64,000 nt of DNA, taken from assembly GCF_003850345.1 (NCBI RefSeq), contig NZ_CP027707.1, positions 2,914,001 to 2,978,000 of the forward strand, given 5' to 3'. Under the pieces are notes generated by a model. The model was not told where the DNA came from, ran no database searches, and saw only the letters and a list, made by a program, of their open reading frames with translations. Source of the DNA: Pseudomonas chlororaphis subsp. piscium (lineage in GTDB: Bacteria; Pseudomonadota; Gammaproteobacteria; Pseudomonadales; Pseudomonadaceae). How positions within the stretch are numbered: position 1 is the first letter of the stretch; each line of letters opens with the position of its first letter. Below, piece after piece: positions 24,897 to 35,140 of this stretch. Made by a program: the position numbers and the translations under genes.

Positions 24897-25083
24897 GCTT
24901 CTGTAGGAGCGCAGCTTGCGCGCGAAGCGTTGTGTCAGGCACACCGCGGCGTGTCTATCGCCGGCAAGCCTGGCTCCTACAGAAGCTGTCTTCGGGCAGC
25001 TTGCGCGCGAAGCGGCGTATCAGACACACCGCGTCGTCCTCATCGCCGGCAATCGAGCATCGACTGGCCGTTCCTACAGAAGC
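24897..25083. repeat. Tandem REP elements (one full, one partial)
   Basis: The first copy begins GCTTCTGTAGGAGCGCAGCT and ends GCTCCTACAGAAGC at 24986. A degenerate second copy (GGCAGCTTGCGCGCGAAGCG ... TTCCTACAGAAGCC) follows directly. The array ends four bases before the stop codon of the convergent outer-membrane protein gene. Confidence 0.82.
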
Positions 25084-25086
25084 CTC

Positions 25087-25872
25087 TTAGAACCTCAAGG
25101 TCGCGCCGCTGGTCAGCCAGCGGTCGCGGCCTTCGTTCAGCTGGCCGCCCAGCACCAGGTCGAGGTCCAGGTTCGCTCCCAGATGCAGCCGTGGCCCGGC
25201 TTGCCAGGCCTGTTCGCCGCCGCGCTGGCCGTACCGTTCGGCGACCAGGGTCAGGCGTTCGCCCAGGTCGTATTCGAAGCCGCTGCCCCAGGTCCAGTGA
25301 TGGTTCTGCTGACCATCGTCATAGGCGTGGGCCCAGCCGGCGTTGAAGTTCAGGCGCAGGCTTTCCAGGGGCTGATAAGTCAGCGGCAGGCTGATGTCGC
25401 CACCGTCGAACGAGTGGCCGCGGTCGAGGGCGAAATGCGCGGACGTCGCCAGCGCCAGTTGCAGGCCCAGGTCTTCGCGGTTCCACAGTTGCGCCTTGAG
25501 CTGCGGGCTCAGCTGGGTTTCGCCGTGGCCGTCCTCGCGGCTGCGCTCGATGGCGGCGCCCACCTGCAACCAGGGCAGGCCGGCGAAGGTGCAGGCCGGG
25601 GAGAACACCGCGCCATGGTTGGAACCCTGGTGGTGCAGGCTCTGGTACCAGATATCCAGGTTGCATTCCCCCGGGGCGTTGATCGCGCCGTCGTCCACCA
25701 CGTAGGCGCCGCCCGCGGCGTTGGCCTTGGCGACCAGGGTCAGCAGGCCGATCAGACTCAGGGTGATGGTGACGAACATCAGGTTGCGTCGCAGCATGCG
25801 CCGTTTCGCCGGGGGCAGGTCGCGGGTCAGGCTGGCGAAGCGGTTGTGGCGGGAAGGGTTGTACTTGGACAT
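25087..25872 (-). CDS. Predicted outer-membrane beta-barrel protein, unknown function
   Basis: A 261-residue protein with a basic N-terminus, a hydrophobic segment (MFVTITLSLIGLLTLVAKANA, about 32-52) that may be a long signal, and a mature part rich in alternating polar/hydrophobic strands (GLQLALATSAHFAL, LRLNFNAGWAHAY, LDLDLVLGGQLNE). The C-terminus is TLRF; a terminal Phe is the outer-membrane insertion signature. It looks like a small transporter-less barrel such as those called transporter-like OMPs. It is the last gene of the leftward mgtA operon, suggesting an envelope role under low Mg2+ (inference). Confidence 0.65.
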   Translation of the reverse strand: MSKYNPSRHNRFASLTRDLPPAKRRMLRRNLMFVTITLSLIGLLTLVAKANAAGGAYVVDDGAINAPGECNLDIWYQSLHHQGSNHGAVFSPACTFAGLPWLQVGAAIERSREDGHGETQLSPQLKAQLWNREDLGLQLALATSAHFALDRGHSFDGGDISLPLTYQPLESLRLNFNAGWAHAYDDGQQNHHWTWGSGFEYDLGERLTLVAERYGQRGGEQAWQAGPRLHLGANLDLDLVLGGQLNEGRDRWLTSGATLRF

Positions 25873-25943
25873 GGCGGTTCTCGCTAAGGCATGGGAAGCG
25901 GTCGCGCCGCGCGGGCCGCTCCGTGGTCGAGTGGGGAAAAGGG

Positions 25944-26297
25944 TCATTGCCAGTCGCTCACTGACAGGGTCTGGATGCCGGCAGCCCTGGCCAGGGCCAC
26001 CAGCTCTTCGGTGTCGTCGCCGCCGGGCAGGGCGATGACCAGGTCGGGCCGGCTGTCGCGCAGCATGAAGGCGTTGCGCAGGCGTTCGGCGAGCTTGCCG
26101 TGCAGCTGCCAGTTGGCCGGGTAACGCACGATGTCGGCGCCGATTTCCCGGCCCCAGTCTTCTATCTCCGCGCCGAGGAACTGGCTGCCGCCATGGATCA
26201 GCACCTGCACTTCATGCAGGCGCTGAAAGGCGTCGAGCACCCGCCGGCACAGCTGGACGTCGGCGTAATGGCGCCCCGCGCAGATCAGGACGCGCAT
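25944..26297 (-). CDS. DUF2493/SLOG-type small nucleotide-binding protein
   Basis: A 117-residue Rossmann-like protein. MRVLICAGRHYADVQLCRRV, IHGGSQFLGAEIEDWGREIG and LVIALPGGDDTEELVALARA match the DUF2493/YpsA-like branch of the SLOG superfamily, which binds nucleotides or their derivatives. No catalytic role is established. Its start overlaps the Na/Pi cotransporter stop by 13 bases, so the two are translationally coupled. Confidence 0.75.
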   Translation of the reverse strand: MRVLICAGRHYADVQLCRRVLDAFQRLHEVQVLIHGGSQFLGAEIEDWGREIGADIVRYPANWQLHGKLAERLRNAFMLRDSRPDLVIALPGGDDTEELVALARAAGIQTLSVSDWQ

Positions 26298-27994
26298 CGT
26301 GCGCGCTCCTGCGCCGTCGGGTTGATGCTCAACGGGTTGTCCAGCAGCACGTCGCTCAGCTCGGCGTTATCCAGGTCGCGCTCGCCGGCCCGCTCCAGCG
26401 CCGGATAGGCCAGGGCCGCGATGTGGTGGTGCACGCGCCGGTAGTCGCGCAGCACCCGCTGGAAAATGTCGCCGGACTCGGCCCAGGCCGTGCGGTCTTC
26501 GCGCAGGCTGCGAAAGTGCTCGCGGCTGGCGTCGGCTTCCAGCCTCCTGACCAGTTCCTTGCGGTTCACCAATTGATGGGCGTTGGCCAGGTCTTCACGC
26601 AGGAACACTGTGATCGCCAGGCTCAGGCTGTCCACCACGGCCTGGTGCAGAGGCTCGATGCAGTCCAGCTCGAACACCGAGAACTGCTCGCCACGCCGCA
26701 GCCGGCGCGCCGCCAGCTGGGTCAGGCTGCTGGAGAGGATGTCGCCGGCGTGTTCCAGGTTGATCACGAACAGCAGGATTTCCTGGGCGCGGTCGGCGTC
26801 CTGGTCGCTGATGCCGTCCTGGCCGATATCCGCCAGGTAGGCGCGGATCGCGGCGCTGAGCAGGTCCAGCGACTGGTCGATGCGCCGCACTTCATCGGCA
26901 CCGGCCGGGGTCGAGGCCTGGAACAGGCGCAGCACCCGGTCGAGCATCAGCGACAGCATGTCGGCCAGGCGCAGGGCCTCGCGGGCGGCGTTGGACAGGC
27001 CAATATTGGCCACCGCCAGGCCGGCTTCGTCCAGGTAGTGGGGCATGCCCGGGTCGACGTCGCGCGGCGGCTCCGGCAGCAGGCGGTTGAGCAGGGTTGC
27101 CATGGGCCCGGTCAGGCCGATGAACAGCAGGGCTAGCACCAGGTTGAACAGGCTGTGCAAGTAGACCACCTGCAAGCTGGCATCCACGGCGGCGACCGGC
27201 GCACTCTGGGCGATCCAGGGCAGGCACGGCAGCAGCGCGATGGCACCGCACAGGCGCACCAGCAGATTGCCCAGGGGCAGGCGCCGGGCGACGCTGGAGT
27301 CGGCGTTGAGCAGCGACGGCAGGGCGCCGCCGATATTGATCCCCAGCACCAGGGCCATGGCGGTCACCGAGGACAGCAGCCCGGTGGCGGCCAGGGACGC
27401 CACCAGCAGCACCACGGCGACGCTGGAATGGCACAGCCAGGTCAGCAGCGCCGCCGCCAGCAGGGCGATCAGCAGGTCGCCGTCGAGGCCACGCATCAGC
27501 GCGGCGAACACCGGCGTGCCTTCCACTTCGCCCAGGGTGCTGCCGAGCATGCGCAGGGCCAGCAGCATCAGCCCCAGGCCGATCAGCGCGCAGCCGAGGC
27601 TTTCAAAGCGCGAGTCGTCGCGCAGGCGGAACACGATAAAGCCCGCCAGCAGCACCAGCGGCGTGAGGATCGAGATATCGACGCTGAGCAGTTGCACCAC
27701 CAGGGTCGAGCCGATATTGGCCCCGAGCATCACCGCCAGCGCGGGGGCCAGGCCCAGGGTGCCGGTGGCGGTAAAGGAGCTGGCCATCAGGCTCACCGCG
27801 GTGCTGCTTTGCAGGACCCCGGTGATGGCGATGCCGGACAGCAGGGCCATCCAGCGGTTGTTCAGGTGCTGCCCCAGCCACTGGCGCAACTGGGTGCCGA
27901 AGCCGCGCAGCAGCGCCGAGGAAATCATCTGGGTGCCCCATAGCAGCAGGGCGATGGAGCCGGCGAGGTTGATCAGCAGAGTAGTTCCCGACAT
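26285..27994 (-). CDS. Na+/phosphate cotransporter family protein with PhoU-like C-terminus (NptA/YjbB)
   Basis: A 569-residue inner-membrane protein. The N-terminal 310 residues contain the two inverted Na/Pi-cotransport repeats, with QSSTA at 62-66 and HSSVA at 189-193. The C-terminal half is soluble and helical, with PhoU-like features (ALRLADMLSLMLDRVLRLF, LVNRKELVRRLEADASREH). E. coli YjbB exports phosphate when overproduced, so export is possible. The gene lies downstream of mgtA and the short membrane protein. Mg2+ and phosphate handling may thus be linked, since cytoplasmic Pi needs Mg2+ as counter-ion (inference). Confidence 0.85.
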   Translation of the reverse strand: MSGTTLLINLAGSIALLLWGTQMISSALLRGFGTQLRQWLGQHLNNRWMALLSGIAITGVLQSSTAVSLMASSFTATGTLGLAPALAVMLGANIGSTLVVQLLSVDISILTPLVLLAGFIVFRLRDDSRFESLGCALIGLGLMLLALRMLGSTLGEVEGTPVFAALMRGLDGDLLIALLAAALLTWLCHSSVAVVLLVASLAATGLLSSVTAMALVLGINIGGALPSLLNADSSVARRLPLGNLLVRLCGAIALLPCLPWIAQSAPVAAVDASLQVVYLHSLFNLVLALLFIGLTGPMATLLNRLLPEPPRDVDPGMPHYLDEAGLAVANIGLSNAAREALRLADMLSLMLDRVLRLFQASTPAGADEVRRIDQSLDLLSAAIRAYLADIGQDGISDQDADRAQEILLFVINLEHAGDILSSSLTQLAARRLRRGEQFSVFELDCIEPLHQAVVDSLSLAITVFLREDLANAHQLVNRKELVRRLEADASREHFRSLREDRTAWAESGDIFQRVLRDYRRVHHHIAALAYPALERAGERDLDNAELSDVLLDNPLSINPTAQERARCAS

Positions 27995-28015
27995 GAGGAC
28001 TCTCCCTTGTGTGTT

Positions 28016-28231
28016 TCATGGCTTGGCGGATCGCAGCAGGCGGATGCAGCGGCGATGAATGGCGCTGGCAAGGCCCAGCAGCAGGCGAATGGCAGCGCGG
28101 CTCAACAGGCTTCTGGCATACAGGCGGATGCCGACCAGGGTGATCAGGGCGGCGATGCCTTCCAGGGTGCTCACCAGCAGGGCGCGCAAGGTGCGCTCGC
28201 CGCGGGCCAGCAGCTCGGTGATAGGTTTCAT
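28016..28231 (-). CDS. Short hydrophobic protein in the mgtA operon
   Basis: A 71-residue frame, MKPITELLARGERTLRALLV, with one or two hydrophobic helices (LEGIAALITLVGIRLYARSLL, AAIRLLLGLASAI) and a basic C-terminus (RRCIRLLRSAKP). CGGAGAACAACC precedes the ATG at 28231. It sits between mgtA and the Na/Pi cotransporter on the same strand, 21 bases from the latter. I recognise no family. A small regulatory subunit of a transporter, as MgtR/MgtS are for Mg2+ pumps in enterics, is one possibility. Confidence 0.6.
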   Translation of the reverse strand: MKPITELLARGERTLRALLVSTLEGIAALITLVGIRLYARSLLSRAAIRLLLGLASAIHRRCIRLLRSAKP

Positions 28232-28265
28232 GGTTGTTCTCCGGGTCGCATGCGACGCCAACCCC

Positions 28266-28372
28266 GTAGGAGCGAGCGGGCGGCGATTCGACTTGCCCGC
28301 GATGAAGGCGCCGCCGGTCATCAGAAGTACCGCGTCATCGCTGAGCGCTGGCAAGCCAGCTCCAACCGATGA
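28266..28372. repeat. REP element between mgtA and the downstream genes
   Basis: GTAGGAGCGAGCGGGCGGCG ... CTTGCCCGCGAT (28266-28303) followed by a GCTGGCAAGCCAGCTCC arm. The first 38 bases are nearly identical, inverted, to the element at 40901-40940. It lies inside the mgtA operon and may stabilise upstream mRNA or uncouple the genes. Confidence 0.75.
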
Positions 28373-28392
28373 CGCGATCCCGGCTCAGTTCC

Positions 28393-31110
<2,718 letters not shown>

Positions 31111-31158
31111 TACGTGTGCTCCTGCCGCAGGCTTGCGGCACGACACACAGACCACTCA

Positions 31159-31276
31159 CCTATTCAAAGACGAGCGAACGTATGTCGAGCCGCAAGTAAG
31201 CGATCGATTCAGGTAGTTGCGTTTTATTGGTTTTAACGTTCGCCGCCTATTCAATGAGCATGAATAGACGACGAAC
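31159..31276 (-). promoter_or_regulatory. Structured 5' leader of mgtA with alternative pairing arms
   Basis: In the mgtA-sense RNA, GUUCGUCGUCUAUUCA (31276-31261) pairs with UGAAUAGGCGGCGAAC (31253-31238) across a 7-base loop: 16 pairs, two of them G-U. A third arm (31180-31159, CGUUCGCUCGUC then UGAAUAGG) can pair 7 bp with either of the first two. The wobble pairs exist only on the mgtA strand. Two exclusive folds before an Mg2+ transporter suggest a switch like the enteric mgtA leader, though no sequence relation to it is seen. Confidence 0.55.
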
Positions 31277-31399
31277 CTACTACTGGCTTCGTCCATAACA
31301 ATTACCACCAACTTTTAGTTTTAAGCAGGCAATAGGAAGTTGCCGAATTCCTTATTCAGGAAAACGTTCCGGAAGGACTTGAAAGTGCCTTCGATTGAA

Positions 31400-31684
31400 C
31401 TAGAAGTGCGAGTCCCGGGACAGGCTCAGCAGCAGGCCGGCCTGCATCAGGAGGCCGGCCAGGCTCCGACTCTGCGGGTCCTGGCTGTCGTCGAAACTCC
31501 AGCGTTGCTGGAGCCGGCAGGTGACCGGGCAGACGCGCCAGTTGGCCCGCGGCCGGGTTTGCGAGGAGGGGGTGGAATACAGGGTGCCGACCCGGGAAAC
31601 GCCAGCGCGCTCAGCGCAGGGCTTGACCCGCATGGTCGATGCGAAGGCGCGTACGCCGGGCATTACAGTGGATTTGAAGTTCAT
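31400..31684 (-). CDS. Small basic hypothetical protein upstream of mgtA
   Basis: A 94-residue frame, MNFKSTVMPGVRAFASTMRV, rich in Arg/Ser with four Cys. The end (SLAGLLMQAGLLLSLSRDSHF) is mildly hydrophobic. GAGGCAACTGTT precedes the ATG. It is on the mgtA strand and ends about 290 bases before mgtA. It has no recognisable family; codon use is acceptable. It may be a genuine short gene of Pseudomonas or a chance frame. Confidence 0.45.
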   Translation of the reverse strand: MNFKSTVMPGVRAFASTMRVKPCAERAGVSRVGTLYSTPSSQTRPRANWRVCPVTCRLQQRWSFDDSQDPQSRSLAGLLMQAGLLLSLSRDSHF

Positions 31685-32139
31685 AACAGTTGCCTCGCGA
31701 CCGGACTGGCTCCGGTGAAGGCAAGTTACGAAGGAGCGTCAAGCTCTAGCGCAGCTCACCCGACCGAAAAGTCGAGTCCCGTCATTTTCTGGGTTAAGTG
31801 CCCAGCCCTGCGCAAGCGCATCGACCAGACAGCGTCTAGATACTGTGTCCATTGGCTTCTTTAGTGAGTTGAAAAAAGGCCGGTTTGGCCGGCCCGCGCA
31901 ATTTACTCAGGCCGACCTGTCAAGTCAAGATTAAATTGCCACGAATCATATATTCGTTCAGCTTTAAGTAAGGTCTGTATCGGAACTCAGATAAATGAAG
32001 GGGCAAGTTATATAGGGCAGGCCTGAGTAATTGTCATTGAAACAATATTATGAAGCCATGCGCTCGATAGTTATTGTGCTGCGACAGTTTGAACGCCTGG
32101 AGAAACAGGCCGAGGCGCATTGCGCGCCCCGGCGACTGT
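31685..32139. other. AT-rich intergenic region before the yjf operon end
   Basis: About 455 bases without a convincing gene. It holds the terminator at 31872-31894 and an 11-base perfect inverted repeat, TTACTCAGGCC (31903-31913) with GGCCTGAGTAA (32020-32030), bracketing a markedly AT-rich 128-base segment. Inside is a hairpin ACGAAT-CATAT-ATTCGT (31941-31957). The segment could be a small RNA, a miniature element remnant or promoter sequence for the leftward small gene. Confidence 0.5.
31872..31894 (-). terminator. Intrinsic terminator after the yjf/ygiC operon
   Basis: Read leftward: GGCCGG, loop CCAAA, CCGGCC, then TTTTTT (31877-31872). It stands downstream of the ATP-grasp gene, the last gene of the leftward yjf operon, and should end its transcript. 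Confidence 0.8.
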
Positions 32140-33297
32140 TCAGTCGAGGATCAGGTGCGGCAGGAAGCGGCTGGAGTCCTTGGTGATCAGGCTGTCGTCT
32201 TCGCGCACGCCGATGCCGGCGGCCTGGTCGCCGATGACCCAGGAGCCGATCAGGGTGTAGCTGTCGCCAAAGCGCGGCAGCGGGGCGAAGGACTGCAGGA
32301 TGTAGGGCGCGTCGGTGTAGGGGCCGTCTTCCTTGACCACCTCGTCCTGCGGGGTGCGCAACTCGATGTTGGCGCCTTCGCGGGAAAAGAACGGCTTGCG
32401 CACCCAGCCCTTGGGCACGTCGCGCTGCGGGTGCGGGTCCAGGTGGGTTTCCAGCAGGTTCGGGTGGCCCGGGTGGGCCTCCCAGAGCAGCGGCAGGATG
32501 CCCTTGTTGGAGAGGATGGATTTCCACGCCGGTTCGAAGAACTGCGTGTCGCTGGCGGCAATCGCCGCGCCGAAGGGTTCGTGGAAGATGAACTCCCAGG
32601 CGTGCAGCTTGAACAGGTGTGGGATCCAGCGGTCCTGCAGGTCGACGAAGCGACCTTCGGCGGTGAGGCCGATGTCTTCCACGTCGATATGCCGCGACTC
32701 GATGCCGGCCTTTTCCGCGATCAGGCGCAGGTAGTCGGTGGTGGCGCGGTCTTCCACCGAGTCCTTCATCGAGGCGAAATAGAACGGACGTTCGATCCCC
32801 AACTGGGCGAAGGCCTGGTGCAGCCGGGTGTCGATGCTGTTGAACTGGTCGGCATGCCGCGGCAGCAGGCCGCGCTCGATGTTCTGCTCCAGCCAGCCCC
32901 ATTGGAACGCCGCGGTTTCATAGAGGCTGGTGGGGGTGTCGTAGTTCAGCTCCAGCAGCTTGGCCGGGCCCTGGCCGTGATAGGAAAAATCCAGGCGGCC
33001 GTAGAGGTGCGGGTGACCCTCGAGCCATGAAGTGCGGATCATGTCGTAGAAGGCCGGCGGAATGCTCAGGCGATCCAGCAGGGCCTCGCTGCGCACCACC
33101 CGGTCCACCAGGTCCATGCACATCTCATGGATCTCGGTGGTCGGGTCTTCCAGGTCGTCCTCGATCTGCTTGAGGCTGAACTGGTAGTAGGCGCGTTCGT
33201 CCCAGTAGGCTTCGCCGTCGATGGTGTGGAACAGGAAGCCGAGTTTTTCCGCGGTCTGTCGCCAGTCCGGGCGTTCGTTGCAGAGGATCTTCTTCAT
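32140..33297 (-). CDS. ygiC: Glutathionylspermidine synthase-like ATP-grasp protein (YgiC/YjfC)
   Basis: A 385-residue ATP-grasp enzyme of the glutathionylspermidine-synthetase C-terminal-like family. Characteristic segments are LGFLFHTIDGEAYWDERAYY, GRLDFSYHGQGPAKLLELNY, DTPTSLYETAAFQWGWLE and GWVRKPFFSREGANIEL. Proteins of this group ligate a carboxylate to an amine using ATP, but YgiC/YjfC lack the amidase half and their substrate is unknown. It is the last gene of the operon, 11 bases after the DUF1190 lipoprotein, matching the ygiB-ygiC and yjfM-yjfC pairs of E. coli. Confidence 0.9.
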   Translation of the reverse strand: MKKILCNERPDWRQTAEKLGFLFHTIDGEAYWDERAYYQFSLKQIEDDLEDPTTEIHEMCMDLVDRVVRSEALLDRLSIPPAFYDMIRTSWLEGHPHLYGRLDFSYHGQGPAKLLELNYDTPTSLYETAAFQWGWLEQNIERGLLPRHADQFNSIDTRLHQAFAQLGIERPFYFASMKDSVEDRATTDYLRLIAEKAGIESRHIDVEDIGLTAEGRFVDLQDRWIPHLFKLHAWEFIFHEPFGAAIAASDTQFFEPAWKSILSNKGILPLLWEAHPGHPNLLETHLDPHPQRDVPKGWVRKPFFSREGANIELRTPQDEVVKEDGPYTDAPYILQSFAPLPRFGDSYTLIGSWVIGDQAAGIGVREDDSLITKDSSRFLPHLILD

Positions 33298-33308
33298 GGC
33301 GCGGTTCC

Positions 33309-34025
33309 TTAGCTGCTCGAGCGTCCCGAGCTCCAGCTCGAGGAGCTGGAGCCGCCCCAGCCGCTGCGGGCGCTGGCCTGGCTGCCGAAGCCGCCACGGG
33401 AGGTGGAGGAGGACACGGACATCGGCCGGGTGGTGGTCCTAAAGCCGCTGCCCGACTGCGCCTGGCGTGACTTGGAGAAGGTCGAGCCGCTGGCGATGCG
33501 CTGGTTGAGCGTCGAGTTGGCGTAGCTGCCGCGGTCGTCGCGATAGCGGTAGACCGGCTCGGAGTAATAGTTGCGGTTGCCGCCGCTGAGCAGGTTGCCG
33601 ATCAGCAGGCCGGTGAGCAGGCCGCTGTCATTGCTGCTGAACGACGAGCTGCGGCCGGCCTCGGGGCTGACCCCGGCTGCCGCCAGCTGCTCGCGGGTGA
33701 ACGCGCCCTGGGCGTTGATTTCAAAACCGCCCAGCTTCGGCACGAACTTGCCGCTGGAATCCATCTGGCACCAGTTTTCGACGAAGTCGGCATCGCAATC
33801 GGCCTGATTGTCGTAGACCGGCGCCTGGGCGCGGTGCTCCGCCATGGCCTTGATATAGGCATCGGAGCAGACGTCCACGGCGATCTTGCCGTCCACGCAT
33901 TCCTGCACCGACTGGAAGTTGAATTTCTGCTGGACCGCGAGGGTCTCCGGCTCCGAGTTGCAGCCCGAGATCGCCAGCGCCACCGAGGCGGCCAGGGAGA
34001 GCTGAACGTATTGGCTTCGTTTCAT
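33309..34025 (-). CDS. ygiB: DUF1190 lipoprotein (YgiB/YjfM)
   Basis: A 238-residue lipoprotein. The lipobox is LAISGC in the first 22 residues. The DUF1190 core (FQSVQECVDGKIAVDVCSDA, CDADFVENWCQ) has four conserved Cys likely paired as disulfides. The C-terminal third is low complexity: Ser, Gly and Arg-rich, ending in Ser runs. It is anchored to an envelope membrane; function unknown. It is invariably next to the ATP-grasp gene in this system, suggesting that its tail or a partner is the ligation target (inference). Confidence 0.88.
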   Translation of the reverse strand: MKRSQYVQLSLAASVALAISGCNSEPETLAVQQKFNFQSVQECVDGKIAVDVCSDAYIKAMAEHRAQAPVYDNQADCDADFVENWCQMDSSGKFVPKLGGFEINAQGAFTREQLAAAGVSPEAGRSSSFSSNDSGLLTGLLIGNLLSGGNRNYYSEPVYRYRDDRGSYANSTLNQRIASGSTFSKSRQAQSGSGFRTTTRPMSVSSSTSRGGFGSQASARSGWGGSSSSSWSSGRSSS

Positions 34026-34045
34026 CGAGGGCTCCGTGCGGTCGA

Positions 34046-34474
34046 TCAGTTCTGCGAAGGGGTCATGCAGGCGGCGTTGAGCAGGCCGACGCTGATGGCC
34101 ACGGCGGCGACATAGATGCCGGCGGCGATCTCACCGTTGCGGATGCGCTGCGAAGTGCCCTTGAGCACCAGGCTGGTCATCAGGAACGCCAGCAGTTGCA
34201 CCACGGCGGCGATTAGCGCCCAGACGGCGAAGTCCAGCAGGCTGATGGAGTAGGCGATGACGTTGCTCGCCGGGATGGCGAAACCGATGATGGCGCCGCC
34301 CAGGGCGATGGCGGCGGAGATGTTGCCCTCGCGGATCAGCTGGAACTCCTTGTGCGGCGTCAGGCGGGTGTAGACGAACTGGAACAGGGCGAACAGCACG
34401 GCCGCGCCGAGGATGTAGGTCAGGAAACCGACCACGGCGAATTTGTTCAGGGAAATGGAAAGGGCTTCAAGCAT
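34046..34474 (-). CDS. yjfL: DUF350 membrane protein (YjfL)
   Basis: A 142-residue inner-membrane protein with four helices, matching DUF350 (VVGFLTYILGAAVLFALFQF, LGGAIIGFAIPASNVIAYSI, LIAAVVQLLAFLMTSLVLKG, GIYVAAVAISVGLLNAACM). Two DUF350 repeats of two helices each are visible. The family accompanies PspA/IM30 and ATP-grasp genes and has no known activity. It lies 15 bases from the DUF2491 gene and 20 from the lipoprotein. Confidence 0.88.
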   Translation of the reverse strand: MLEALSISLNKFAVVGFLTYILGAAVLFALFQFVYTRLTPHKEFQLIREGNISAAIALGGAIIGFAIPASNVIAYSISLLDFAVWALIAAVVQLLAFLMTSLVLKGTSQRIRNGEIAAGIYVAAVAISVGLLNAACMTPSQN

Positions 34475-34489
34475 GGGTTCTGGTCCTTG

Positions 34490-35140
34490 TCAGAGGGTTT
34501 GCAGGTCGGTCATGTACAGGGAAATGCCCAGGGAGGTCACCAGGCTGACGCTGCCGTCGGCGTATTGCTCCACGGAAAACAGCAGGAACTCGCGGCGATT
34601 GGTCAGGCCGGTGTCACGGGCATACAGCATCGAATGGCTTTCGAAGGCGAAGGTCTCGTCCGGCTTGGACACCTGCTCGCGCAGCGGCACCAGCTCGGTC
34701 TGCCCGGCTTCGGTGCCCCATTCGCGCTGGTACTCGACGCCTTCGAGGCTGTAGGTGGGCTGGCCGATCAGGCTGTCCGGGCCGGCCAGGCGCCGCAGCT
34801 CGGCTTCGTTGTTGACAGCCTGGTTGCTCAGGTAGTTGAACAGGATGATCGATTTGACCTGGCCGTCGATGCCGCCACTGGTGTGCACCTGCAGCCAGTA
34901 GTCCTCGTCGTCCAGGTAGTAGCGCGACAGCCATTCGGACTGGCCCAGGTCCACCAGGCCTTCGCTGTAGACCGCCTGGTCGGCGGGAATCGCCACGCGG
35001 CTGTTGTCGGCGAGCAGCAGCTTGAGGCTGGCATCGAAGCGGATGCCCGCGCCCATGCTCAGGCCCAGTGGGCCGGTGGCGAAACTCGAGCCTGTGGTGG
35101 CCGGGGCCTGGAGCCCCAGAAAGCGTTTAAACCATCCCAT
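34490..35140 (-). CDS. yjfK: DUF2491 protein (YjfK)
   Basis: A 216-residue soluble protein of the YjfK family (MGWFKRFLGLQ, IRFDASLKLLLADNSRVAIP, YYLDDEDYWLQVHTSGGIDG, YQREWGTEAGQTELVPLREQ). No catalytic motif or signal peptide. The N-terminal MGWFKRFLG could be a short amphipathic membrane anchor. Its start overlaps the ion-channel gene's stop by 14 bases, so the channel is fully built into the operon. Function unknown. Confidence 0.85.
   Translation of the reverse strand: MGWFKRFLGLQAPATTGSSFATGPLGLSMGAGIRFDASLKLLLADNSRVAIPADQAVYSEGLVDLGQSEWLSRYYLDDEDYWLQVHTSGGIDGQVKSIILFNYLSNQAVNNEAELRRLAGPDSLIGQPTYSLEGVEYQREWGTEAGQTELVPLREQVSKPDETFAFESHSMLYARDTGLTNRREFLLFSVEQYADGSVSLVTSLGISLYMTDLQTL

Noticed and set aside
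20921..25083. Repeated short sequences as a CRISPR array
   Set aside because: The repeats are inverted, irregularly spaced and dispersed over the window; they are REP elements. No cas gene is present.
31938..31960. tRNA or riboswitch in the AT-rich block downstream of ygiC
   Set aside because: No cloverleaf or known aptamer core can be drawn; only a 6-bp hairpin.
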